Shown here: in pieces, positions 38,335 through 48,809 of the stretch
How the letters are laid out: each line of letters starts with the position of its first letter
Position numbering within the stretch: the first letter of the stretch is position 1
Assembly: GCA_025677815.1 (NCBI GenBank)
Contig: JAIXMP010000013.1
Coordinates: 930,001 to 994,000, forward strand
Source: Phascolomyces articulosus
Lineage: Eukaryota; Mucoromycota; Mucoromycetes; Mucorales; Lichtheimiaceae
Direction: 5' to 3'
DNA length: 64,000 bases
The notes under the pieces: generated by a model
The model's database searches: none
Seen by the model: the letters and a program-made list of their open reading frames with translations, nothing else
Told to the model about the DNA's origin: nothing
Made by a program: the position numbers and the translations under genes

Positions 38335-38605
38335 GAGCTCTTTAATGTTGGAGTCACGGCAATGGTCGGGCGAAAATCCTCAGACGCTGGGCATACTCTT
38401 CACAGTTCATGCTTAATTCATTAGTGGTAGCTTTTAGTTTTTTATCCCCTTTCCCCCCAGGAAGTAGCGACTACTCACCATTGGGTAACCCATTAGCTAG
38501 GCATTATGCTTGTCGCTTGCGGCAGCTGGGTTGTTAAGCGGCCTTCTTTTTGGGGGATCTTTGGTTCAGTGAATCTGGGTTATCAAAAAGTAATGCCATT
38601 AGGTC
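38335..38605 (+). ncRNA. Candidate RNase MRP/RNase P-type RNA
   Basis: A GC-richer island that folds well. A P4-like pseudoknot helix can be made: AA[T]CC[T]CAG (38375-38383) with CTGGGTT (38575-38581), 7 pairs with a bulged T as in the universal P4. The 5' strand context CGAAAATCC recalls CR-I (GAAAGTCC in bacterial and MRP RNAs); the 3' context CAGTGAATCTGGGTTATC recalls CR-V. Inside, CCCCCAGGAAG (38454-38464) pairs with CTTTTTGGGGG (38546-38556), and AGCGAC (38466-38471) with GTCGCT (38512-38517). TTTAATG (38341-38347) can close the molecule with CATTAGG (38597-38603). T-runs follow at about 38630 and 38650. Ends are uncertain and a normal eukaryotic P3 arm is not evident in this model. 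Confidence 0.45.
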
Positions 38606-38639
38606 ATTATTACCACTTGCAATCTTATTTTTAATAAAG

Positions 38640-39479
38640 GGATCGTATTTTTTTCTTCTCTTTGTAACTAAGAGATCTTTATAATTTAATAAACCTGTTT
38701 TTTTATTATTATGTATGAGATTGTTTTTAAAGTTGATCTACAAGGTCTTTTGATTGTCTTGGTGATATAAATAATAAACAGAATGTGTTCCGCAGGAGCC
38801 GATGCGCTTTACACGCGTTAATCTTAATAAATAAGGAGAACCACAAGAATTATTTTTTATTTATAACATAGTAATACTTTCTTCTCATTGTAAAAAGACA
38901 ATCTGGTTCTTTTCCTTTTTTTTCAAAACTTGATTGGCACAAAGTACAAACGTGCTTGCTTTTGGGAGTTTTGTTATTTATATATTCATTTTATTTCATC
39001 GTCCTTATTCAACACCACTTTTAGTTTGGCAACAGTAACAATGGTTCTAAAGTGAGTTAGCGTGAGATTGGATCATTACGAATATGCAACAAATATGATA
39101 TACTTCAATATATGCCGTAGCAGCTACTTGATTTTTTAACCACGAAATAATAAATTTATACGATTTATATATATATATATATATGTATATGTATATAACA
39201 AATTATGCGTAAGATGCTTGTGTCTATAGAGTAATCCAAGTTATTCATGCAGATCTTTAATACCGACGAATAAATAGAAGAGTATAACCAGCTTGGAACG
39301 ATTTATAGGTTTTGATTGATGATGCTATATATTATTATGCAAATAGTTTACTAATAAGACAAAAATTGGCCATTCTTGCTCTTTCCTTTGTTAACAAAAA
39401 AAAAGTCGTTTACAGGTAAACGCTTGGCTTTTTATTATAGATTCGAAGTGAAAAAACACGGATACTTAACTTTTTTAAT
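38640..39479. other. Spacer between RNA candidate and PHD relic
   Basis: AT-rich, with a TA-repeat at about 39168-39187 and no coding-like frame. A 62-codon minus-strand frame (39410-39598) is the reverse side of PHD relic exon 1 and is not a gene. Confidence 0.4.
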
Positions 39480-40026
39480 AATAATAATAGCACCATATGC
39501 ACCTCCTCCACTTCCACCTCCAGGAGAAAATCCATTGTCACCCTCCCACTAACAAGAACATGAAGAAGTGAAAAAAAAAACGTAGACGCGCATATCACCC
39601 ACCGGGCAGAAGTATGTATCTTTTTATTACCTAATATTGATAGTGTTATAAATTCAAAATATTTATCTTTTTCATCCTTTTTTTATAGACCCTCAGTCTT
39701 CTGGACGTACTGAAAGACACCGTCATTCACAACAACAACAACAACAACAGGGCCAAGAAGAAGTATGCTCTGTGTGCCAACAAAAGGCTGATGGCAAGAT
39801 GATTCAGTGTAATGTTGATGCTGTAAGTGTTAAACAAAAAAAGGACAAGGAAAATGAAGATCCAGAGAAACTAATCATCTGGTACTTTGTCATGTTGTAT
39901 CTTATTTATACAGTGCCCCTATAAAAGTTTTCATCTTGTATTGGTTTAGATAAAATTCCAAAAGATTACTGGTATTGTGGATATTGCAATGACCAACATA
40001 AACAAAAAAAAACACAAAAAATAATT
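39480..40026 (+). pseudogene. PHD-finger pseudogene, distant copy of the gene at 26864
   Basis: Exons correspond to about 39480-39611, 39689-39822 and 39914-40026. Exon 1 retains APPPLPPPGENP but has TAA at 39550-39552 and a frameshift before KRRRAYHPPG. Exon 2 is open and adds a longer Gln run (AERR region changed to TERHRHSQQQQQQQ) and still has VCSVC and KMIQCNVDA. Exon 3 has a TAG and a shift, then DYWYCGYCNDQ. Intron 1 is almost base-for-base the same as in the intact gene (GTATGTAT, then TTTTTATTACCTAA, then ATTGATAGTGTTATAAATTC). The 3' flank also matches (CTTTACATCATAATAA). This shows DNA-level duplication, not retroposition. Confidence 0.8.
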
Positions 40027-40406
40027 TACAATACTTCTTCTTTCCTTGCTCATATCCATTATTATTATATTTTTTATCATATTTTTTATATTTTCTTTCC
40101 AACATTTGCGTCAGACTTTACATCATAATAATAAATCAGTTGCGCATTATAATACAGTATAACTTTTATATATTGTTGGAAATGTCGTTCTTGAAGGGTC
40201 ATGGTACTGATTATTTGATGTGTCATCTATATAGAAATCATTAGTATGGAATAAGCAGAAATAGTAACAATAATATACATAAAGAAGTTTGGAGTTTTTT
40301 TTCCCACCCATCCTTCCCCCCCTTTTTTTTTCTTCATACCCTTTCATTTTAATTACAAATGATACCGGTTGATATTTAAATACCTTTTTGAGAGCAATGG
40401 GAATAC

Positions 40407-41014
40407 TCAAAATGACATAATGAACAAATCCAATATCGCCCCGTAAAGCACGAATAGGCGCTGAATATTTCCTTGGGAAAACATACGTCGAATGACATCT
40501 GTCAAGAATTCAAGAGAAGACACAGAATATTCTGCTTGCATGGCAATACTTTTTCGTCCTTTATCAGCCACAGAAGATCCTTCTATTAATAAAGCCGCGG
40601 CATCCATACGTTTCTTGAATAAATTTAATATTGTTTGATAGGATTCCAATATATCTTTACGCATAAAATATTCATATTCTATCGCAGCCTACATATCATC
40701 ATTTATAGATAAGAAATGAAATGTGGGGAGGAATATAATATTCTTATTGTCCTGTTTAGTAGTCAATTTACTTCTTTTCAATTCATCATAATCGTTCTTC
40801 TGTATCCCAGATTGCTAATAATGAACAACAAAGCAAGAGTAATATAGTGTATCATTGGTTGTATCATGTTTTATTATGGAATGATGTTTCACCAATAATT
40901 ATTTATGAATGAGTGAATCTATCATATATTTGTGTGGGTCACCACACACAATGTTTTTTTAATTATACTAACCTCATTATATAATCCACTGAACACCAAA
41001 CCCAATGCATTTTC
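40407..41014 (-). pseudogene. Unidentified multi-exon gene or fragment
   Basis: Three minus-strand pieces splice in frame: 40973-41014 (ENALGLVFSGLYNE), 40772-40814 (QSGIQKNDYDELKR) and 40664-side exon from about 40681 (KYEYFMRKDILESYQTILNL, then FKKRMDAAALLIEG, then MQAEYSVSSLEFLTDVIRRM). The peptide is helical and charged, like a BAR or coiled-coil segment, but I do not recognise a family. After VIRRM the better-looking continuation (PIRALRGDIGFVHYVILSIP) is in another frame, which suggests a frameshift or an unrecognised intron. No start codon was found upstream. It may be a real gene with unresolved ends. Confidence 0.35.
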
Positions 41015-41029
41015 CTTTTAATAGCATGA

Positions 41030-43082
41030 GAAAGAACCTTTTTCTGAGATATTAACTATATTTCCATCATATTCCATTTTGTTCATTATTTCGAGTCCCC
41101 AATCTCTTTGTTACTATCTTTTGTTATTTAATTTTTTTTTTAAAAAAAAAGAATGAAGCACATAATCCTTTTTGTTTCTAATAGCCATTTTTGACATTGT
41201 TTTCATGATTAGATAGGTTTTTTTATTTCTATTTTTGTTAGTGAATAACCCGCTATCAAAAAAAAAAATATCTTCATTTTTAAATCATTATCTATATTTA
41301 TATATTATATGTAATAATAATGATATATATATCATCAAAGAATCCATCTTTTTCTCATTCTAATCATTCTAATTTTATTAATGGCTATTTTGTAACACCA
41401 CGTCGATTAAACGCGATCTTGCTCAATGGCTTGTTTTTTTAAAAAACTATCCTCCCATCTTTCTGCAATCATCCTATTTTGGCTGGAAGATAAGATTCAT
41501 TATTATGCATGGTTTTTCTTTGTAAACAATTATGACAAGATTATACCATCACCTTATCTCTTTATTAAATTGAATTTGATATCATTAATTATTTTCATCA
41601 TTGTTTTCATGATAATAAATTTCAACTTTTGTTAATGTGTAATCCATAATCATGACATTTCAAATACTTTTTAACTCATCAAAAACATTTACTTTACATT
41701 CGTAATAATATATTGGCAGAAAGCCTATCTTTTTCTCTTTCTAACTATATTAATTTTATTATTGAATGTCTAGTAAAGTCATGTCAATAAATTCAATTGA
41801 GTTCAATGGCTTCTTTTCTTACATAAAATCCTCTCCATCTTTGGCCGGTAAACATAAAGAACATGCTTATTGTTTTTTAATTACGTACGTAGAAATGATT
41901 TCATCCTCTTATCAATCAATGCATCGATCATTCAGTATACTCTTTAAAAAAAAAAAGCAAATCTCTCTTATCTACTTTATCACCCATCCAATAAAAAACT
42001 CTTCCGTTTAGATGTCACAACAGCTTTGAAATTTCTGTTTTTTAGTTGTCATACGATCATCCTGTCAAAATATTATTTTATTATTTTTAAATAAATATAT
42101 AACTATATCATCAAATATCGTTATAATGAAAAATATATATCAAAAAAGTCTAGGTTCTTGTCTTTAAAATAAGGCTCATCTCGTCTTACACCGATCAAAG
42201 TTTATAAAGTTATAAAGGATTGAAAAAGCCCACCTTTATTCTACATTGAGAGTATGATTACTCTTCACATACACGCACTGAAAAGAGAATAAGTATTTTT
42301 TTTTTTCTTGAGTAAACGTGAGGAGATTCTTTGAATAGAGAAAAGGATGGGCTTCTCTTGCGATTTTTTTTCATCATTAATTGTTATACAGATGAATAAT
42401 CACTTTACTGACAGTCCATGCATTTCCAACTCAAGGGGGAATGTTACACAAGAGCATAAAAACGTGACAACGGATTTTAGGTGACAGTTAAAAAAAAATT
42501 TTTTCTGCTTTGTCAAAATGATATAAAAAGACCCCCATCCTATGTTCAGATTTTTTCCACCATTATTTTTTTTTCTTTACTTTTTTCAACTAACAAAAAA
42601 AAAGGCAAGTATCTCATTTCTTATTTGAATATTCCAAAACATATACATCGTAGTATCAAAAAGAAAAAAAAAGAGGCAGAGAAAGGAATTAGCTATGATG
42701 AAAACCTAACACAGACCTGATCTGACCAAAATAATGGGGAAAACACGTTATTGCCTATTTACTACGTGAGCGTTCAAAAAAAGCACCTCTTTTTTTTTGT
42801 TTTGTTACGCGTTGAATGTTTTTGGATACATCTTTTGATACGTTCATTTATACTCATACATTCTTTTTTATTATTATTCTTATCCAGGTGATACGATGGT
42901 GATCTTTAAGTAGAAAATAATTGTTGTAAATAATAAAATATAATATATATAAAAAAAAGCTTTTTTTTTGACATTATGAAATTCATTGCGAGATTTATGA
43001 AAATGGGAATTGTAAAGAGTAAATGCTATGTTGTAGTGTGATATGAAAAAAGAAAACGAATAAGGGTGTGGTATATGTTCTT
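41030..43082. other. Intergenic with diverged tandem repeat
   Basis: No gene seen. It contains the diverged repeat at 41200-42020, poly-A/T tracts, and the 3' flank of the OPT gene. Frames of 60-80 codons at 41426, 41766 and 42481 are Phe/Ile/Lys-rich and look like chance. Confidence 0.4.
41200..42020. repeat. Diverged tandem repeat, unit about 400 bases
   Basis: Two adjacent units align by ordered landmarks. Unit 1 (about 41200-41600) has TTTTGTTAGTGAATAACC, CATCTTTTTCTCATTCTAA, ATTTTATTAATGG, GTCGATTAAACGCGA, CTCAATGGCTTGTTTTTT, CTCCCATCTTTC. Unit 2 (about 41620-42020) has TTTTGTTAATGTGTAATCC, TATCTTTTTCTCTTTCTAA, ATTTTATTATTGA, GTCAATAAATTC, TTCAATGGCTTCTTTTCT, CTCCATCTTTGG. Function unknown. 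Confidence 0.5.
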
Positions 43083-45872
43083 CTATTGTTTGCAATCCAG
43101 GCAGCAATAGTCGAGATATTTAGCGTCTATATAGGATCAAAAAAAAGAGCCAGAATCATGTATCAGTTTCCCTCTCTCAAATTCAAAAAAAAATTTCTCA
43201 ATTACCTTGTCGATTACCCCACCATATAGGGAAAGGATGATCAATCCCATCGGCAGCACCATGTAGCGCAAACGCGACAAAAAAGACCATCAAAGAAGTA
43301 GCCGAATCTAAGCCAGTGGATACCAAATAATTATACTTGACAAACCAATGTCTTCGATAACGACGTAGATAATATTGTGAAAATACAACAAGACAAAATG
43401 AAATGGTGATATAGGAAGTAGCTGCACCAGGTAATGTACATAGACCCACTAAAATCATGGGGATATTGACACGATCAAATCCTTTTTGAGGGAACCGTTT
43501 GTGTAAATACCAAAATGGAAGAGGTAAAAAGAACCCTATAATGAATGCCCACAGGACAATATAATAACGTGTGCTAGGACCAAACATGTTGATGGGACCA
43601 ATGGCACCCCATGTAATAGCAGCTGAATTGATGGTTTGAGGGGTGGCTCCATTCCATACATTGTTACCCACAGGGTTTAATAATATATCCCGTTCATTGG
43701 TCACCACTCTCTAATTATATGTCAACATTTGGAGTGAACAAAGATGGTAAAGATTGGATAGGTGATAAAAAAAAAGGAGGACGGACATAGAGGCCCTATA
43801 TAAACTTACATCATTGACGATATAATTGAAGAGTGAACCGAGAATTGTGCCGAGAATCTGGTTGAGAAAAACAATACGAGGTGGGACTTTGAGATAATGA
43901 CCAATTTTTAAATCATTCGCCATAAGTCCAGCTTGATTTAATGTATTGAATCCAAGAGTCTTGAAATACATATTGGCCACTTTTTTCATTTTTATGCAAA
44001 AAAAAAGTTCGATATATCATGTTATTACATTAGTGAATTGAAGGATCATGTATTTGTAAGTAGGATTGTATAATCAAAACATCATCCAATTGTTATCATT
44101 AGGGAGTAATTGTCCCTCCCCGTTTCTTACCAGGTAAGCCGGGCAGGATAAATCCACAAATCATTTCAGCAAACACATTCAATCCGAACCCTTGTCCTGT
44201 GACAGCTGTAATCAAATTCAATGGAAGCGATAGAACCGTCGATATAGCAATGGCTAAAAGGACACCCCACCAAGGCAATTGACTATGATTAATATAGGCA
44301 ATACCAATATTCAAACCAATACCAATGACAAAGATAGTATAGTACCACCATGCAGGTACCTATAATAACAATGTCAAATGTCAAAATAATCAGTTCTTCT
44401 ACATATAACCCACTTTTCATTTAGGCCCAACCTCCTCCGCTCAAAAAAAAAATTACCTCTTTATAGGCTGCCATTAATCGATTATGAATATCCATCTTTC
44501 CTTCCTTAAAATGGTTTCGTGTACTTCGCATATTTCCCCACAATCGTTTTCCATAAAACAAAGCAACATGGGCAATCGAAGCAGTAACAGCAAAATTAAT
44601 AAACACATAATTTACCGCCGAAGTAGCTGGAAAACTAGGACGACCGACTTGATCCAACATGGTTTGATTCAATGAATTATCTTGATTCAAGACCAAATGC
44701 TGTGGATAAATGATGGTTTCTTGGGCCGTTTCATTGAACAAATAGATAGAGTTGGACAAGAATGGATATCTCTGAGCATCCCAAACATCATAATGATAAA
44801 TGAGCGGATACAAAAGCCACATTAACAAGATACCACCAAAGACATTCAATTGCACCCACAAGGGTAATACCAAAGGGTTCATGGCTGATAAATAATTCCA
44901 ATCAAAACTTAATTGAAAAATCCCCAATCCTTCATTGACTGCCAATCCACCAAACAACCTTTGGAACCAAACAGATGAAGTATTGGCCAGACAAAAGATG
45001 GAAATCCCACCCAATAAAGGGAAAATGTATTGAGGAATAAACTCGTAGACAAACATGCCAGTAAATATAATGAAAAAGAACCTTGTACGCCATCGTGCTT
45101 CGGATTTACTCGAATTGAGAGTACGAAGCAGAGAGACAGTAGGTAAAGAGGTGGGCCAGATCATGTCAGGTGGATACACCAAGAATTTTCGTAATTGGCC
45201 AGCAATACCATATCCTACAATTTGTGTTGCAAAAAGTAAAAAGATAGAGCCGGCAGGTCCTGGTGGATCTGTATAATACAATTGTTGGGCTGATAAAATA
45301 AAAGTAGCATAAGCAGAGGTATTGGCAGCAGAGACCATGACGTAAATACAAGTATGTTCTTTGACATTGAATGGACCCGGATTGAGCCAATCGACTTTGG
45401 GTAGATAACGAGCCCATGCATTGCAAACAACATAGGCAACCATAAGCATAAATGTGTTTGATAGTGGTAATCCAACCGGTTTAAAAAGCATTAATTGATA
45501 CACGGAGGCACTGAGACATGCTAATATCTTTTTATATATTTCCCATTTAGAGTTTAGATTATCCATCCAATCATCCGTTATTCAATAGAAAAGAGAGGGG
45601 TGTATATATTTATATGTTCTACTTACAGCGCCTACAAATAATGCACGTAAGGTAAAACAAGGTAAACTTGTATCATCTTCCATCGAAGCCAATTCATTGA
45701 CAATCTTGATATCCGAATTTTCATCCTCCTGTTGTTCATCAATGACAGTCGATGTTTCTTCATCTTTTAACTTTTCGGGAGATGATTCCCATGTCGTGGA
45801 TGAATTGGCTTCGTAATAAATTTCGGGCGTTGCTACTGGATCATCTTTGGGAGTTTTCTTTTCGTCGTTCAT
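43083..45872 (-). CDS. OPT-family oligopeptide transporter
   Basis: Six exons on the minus strand: 45627-45872, 44457-45527, 44131-44359, 43810-43979, 43206-43710 and 43083-43126, giving 754 aa, normal for the family. The N-terminus (about 70 aa) is acidic and cytosolic, followed by LPCFTLRALFVGAILACLSA, the typical first helix. The OPT signature NPGPFNVKEHTCIYVMVSAA is exact in form. Later hallmarks are YGIAGQLRKFLVYPPDMIWP, GLNVFAEMICGFILPGLP, and VANMYFKTLGFNTLNQAGLM. The last large exon ends in HPFPIWWGN, and a short sixth exon supplies a Cys-containing tail (DYCCLDCKQ). OPT proteins carry tetra- and pentapeptides or related substrates with protons at the plasma membrane. The secreted protease gene next door could feed it, but this is inference. 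Confidence 0.93.
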
Positions 45873-46993
45873 TTTTGCATGTGTATGTTATAGTTATAGT
45901 TATTGCTTTTTTTTTGTTTTGTTTTGTTTTTGTTTACAACAATAGATAGATAAAAAAAAACAGTAGGAAAGAAAATTGTATCAAAAAAAAAAAAGAAAGA
46001 GAAGAAAAGAAAATGTTGGTTTAGAAAATGATAAATACAAATTTGTTTGGGATGTGATCAATCAAGAAAAAAAAGACGTTGATGAATTGAACTTGTTAGT
46101 GTTGTAATGTGAACGGGGGGGGAGAATGAATGAAGATCACATTCTACTCTTGTATCAAGACACTATCATCGAGTATGTTTGATACATATATTACGTGCTA
46201 GATAAACACTTCACTTATTACACTCTTTATGTTTCTTATTACTGACTACATCAGTGACATATATACTTCATTATTGACTATCTACATATTCATATATATA
46301 AGAGAGAGAAGGACGGATTATGTCTTTCGTGCGTCTATATATAATTTCCGATAGTGATGAATAAACATATTAGAAAAAAAAGAATCTCATTCTTCCTATA
46401 TATAAGCGACAGATTACGCGAATCATCATCCTAATAAAGTTGTAATTTAAACTAATGCTAATTATCATTACAAAATGGTAAAAATGGACAAACAAACAGA
46501 TATTCTATGATGATGATCAAATCATTGTTTTTTTTTCATCATGCAACGGTATCCATGAGCACATTCTTTTTCTCTAGAATGATAAGCTTCTTTTTTTTCG
46601 GCATGCATCCGGTAACTAAAAAAGAAATCCGGAATTGTTGTCACCTCCTATTTTTCCTATTTCTTCTTTGTTTCTGATATAGTTTTACATTTATTTGTTT
46701 ATTGTTTGTGTCAGATAGAGTAAATAGTAAATAGTAATATAGCTTATTATATGAGCCAAAGTTATTACGTAAAAATACTAGGGAGAGTTTCGATTAGACA
46801 AGTAGTAACAAAAAAAGAAGACAGGGAGGTGGTAGTAGTAGGTAAAAGATACAAAAAACGAGGTGGTAAGGTGAGGGTATACAACACAAAAGTTTTATAA
46901 TATAAAAAAAACGGATCTCTAAAACAACAAACGTAAAGAATGAAAATAATAATACAAAAAAGAGGTTTTTCCTTTTATAAATTATTATTATTA
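45873..46993. other. OPT promoter side and protease 3' flank
   Basis: Both neighbours are on the minus strand, so this 1.1 kb holds the OPT upstream region (T/TG-rich near 45903-45935) and the 3' flank of the aspartic protease, with AATAAT runs near 46984. GATGATGA and ATATATA runs occur. No gene seen. Confidence 0.4.
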
Positions 46994-48361
46994 TTATTGT
47001 GTTGTTGTATCATCTTCTGCCTTCTTTTCTTCCTCAACAGCAGGAGCGAATCCAATACGGTGTTGACCAAAATCAAATACAGTAACATAATTACGCAACA
47101 ACATGTTACCAATAATATAATGTTCAGAAGGAACAAAGAACAACATGCATTGACCATCTTCTTCCCGTTTACCCACCAAACGTTTGACAGGCAAACCAAT
47201 AAACACGGAAGTGCCTTGACCTCCTGCTTCAGGGAATACTATCTTCACTTCATCATTATCTTGCTGATATTTACAATCCACAATAAATTGATTATCCACG
47301 ATTTCCACATCAGGTGCAATCGTCTTGGCCAATTGGGTGGCCAAATGTTTGGGTAAATACATGAAATTGGAACCAGTATCAATAGCAAAGGGAGTACCGG
47401 TTTTAGAAAACTTGAAATTAACATTTTTCACTTGGAACCCTTGAACCCAAGCAGTCCATCGTTCATGGACAGATAATCCAGTCGTTCTGTGAGTATAAGT
47501 GACCACATCGGTATAAACCAAATCACCATCCATTTTTTCCTTGTTGATATCACCAAAAGTGATTTCACCACACCATTCACTCTTTTCGGATTCACCAATA
47601 AAGACCGAAAATAAAGGTTCGGGAATCTTGTTGGCCAAATACAAGGATTGGGCGAATGGATAATAAGATTGATTGAATCGTTGATACATGATGGTACCTC
47701 CAGGATAACCAGCACCAAAAATACCATCCAAGACATATTCATCTCCACCGTCTTCGGCTGTACTTTGTTGTGCAATGGGACCTTCATTGGTATCGACCAT
47801 GGCCAAGACTTGTTTATCCAGTGTCAAATCACCTACACGTAACGTATCGACGAAATAATCGCCCATGGCATTACCAGTACCATAAGTAATGTTCAATGGA
47901 TATTTAGTTTCATGAAAAGTAGAGGATTGCGTGTGGTCAAATTGATGACCCGACAAACAACCATCGGTTTCTGAACATTTGTTGGAAGGAATCCAAGTAT
48001 CGGCGCTTCCTGTATCGAATAAAAGCAAAAATTCTTGAGGTGGGGTACCGATTTCAACGTTGACGGCTAATTCATATAATTCAAGATCGTTCAACAGGGG
48101 GACGGTATAGTTCGTCGTCGTTTCCTCCTTTTGATCGTCCGTATCACGAGATTCTACAGTGGTGGTGGTGCCGTCTGCGTTTTCAAGAATCGTATCATAA
48201 TGAACAGGTTGGAAACTGTTGCGCTGGTAACGTACGTCGTTGGTAGGTGAGCTTCGACGAGCAATACGGCGTAATGGCAATTTTACAGGTTCAACATCTT
48301 TGGCGGATACACCAAGGACTGTAGCAGCCACAAGGGCCAATGCAAATGAAATAGGACGCAT
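46994..48361 (-). CDS. Pepsin-type (A1) aspartic protease, secreted or vacuolar
   Basis: 455 aa, intronless. A signal peptide (MRPISFALALVAATVLGVSA) and a pro-part with dibasic RR sites (31-36) precede the mature domain. The two catalytic loops are LLFDTGSADTW (D116) and FAIDTGSNFMYLP (D328). The flap is ITYGTG (158-163). The end IGNMLLRNYVTVFDFGQHRI is the standard C-terminal strand set. One disulphide is likely between Cys129 and Cys135; other Cys pairs are near 264, 363 and 405. There is no transmembrane or GPI tail; the end is acidic and Thr-rich. It may digest protein outside the cell or in the vacuole. N-glycosylation sites are present (NIT, NQS). Confidence 0.94.
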   Translation of the reverse strand: MRPISFALALVAATVLGVSAKDVEPVKLPLRRIARRSSPTNDVRYQRNSFQPVHYDTILENADGTTTTVESRDTDDQKEETTTNYTVPLLNDLELYELAVNVEIGTPPQEFLLLFDTGSADTWIPSNKCSETDGCLSGHQFDHTQSSTFHETKYPLNITYGTGNAMGDYFVDTLRVGDLTLDKQVLAMVDTNEGPIAQQSTAEDGGDEYVLDGIFGAGYPGGTIMYQRFNQSYYPFAQSLYLANKIPEPLFSVFIGESEKSEWCGEITFGDINKEKMDGDLVYTDVVTYTHRTTGLSVHERWTAWVQGFQVKNVNFKFSKTGTPFAIDTGSNFMYLPKHLATQLAKTIAPDVEIVDNQFIVDCKYQQDNDEVKIVFPEAGGQGTSVFIGLPVKRLVGKREEDGQCMLFFVPSEHYIIGNMLLRNYVTVFDFGQHRIGFAPAVEEEKKAEDDTTTQ

Positions 48362-48809
48362 TCTATGATATATAAAAAAAGAAGGAACGAAGGGAAGGGG
48401 TGTGGAGAGGTGGAAGGAGAATGAAGGAAAAAGAAAGGTAAAAGGAGAGGAAAAGAAAGAATAAGTTTAGAGATTTGGGTGAGAAAAAAAAAGAAAATAA
48501 AGAAGTAAAAAAAAATACAAAGTCAGGTACGGCACACACACACACACGCACACACACATAGAAAGATGAGTTTCTTTTTACGCAGAAAATAATAAGGCTG
48601 TGTGTGTATTAAGGTGAAGATTTGTGTTAGCTATTAAGTAAGTTAGCCTATAAAAGGAAACTATCCATTCAAATTAAAGTGATACAAATCCAATTACTTT
48701 TTTGCTAAGAATAGAATCTACATGTGTTTTTTTATTTTATTTTATTTTTTTGGAGAGAGCATGGAGTTGGCTGTTGTTTAAAATAGATGAATATGATGTA
48801 GGGTTTAAA
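48362..48809. other. Protease promoter region
   Basis: Purine-rich on the plus strand (GGAAGGAGAATGAAGG type, 48400-48470), so pyrimidine-rich in the direction of the minus-strand protease, with a CACACA repeat at 48533-48557. It is a plausible CT-rich core promoter. No gene seen. Confidence 0.4.

Noticed and set aside
38237..38600. AATGGCATT (38237) pairing with AATGCCATT (38592) as an outer stem of the RNA candidate
   Set aside because: The pairing is perfect, but it would enclose a T10 run at about 38320 that should stop Pol III transcription, so I preferred the shorter model closed by TTTAATG and CATTAGG.
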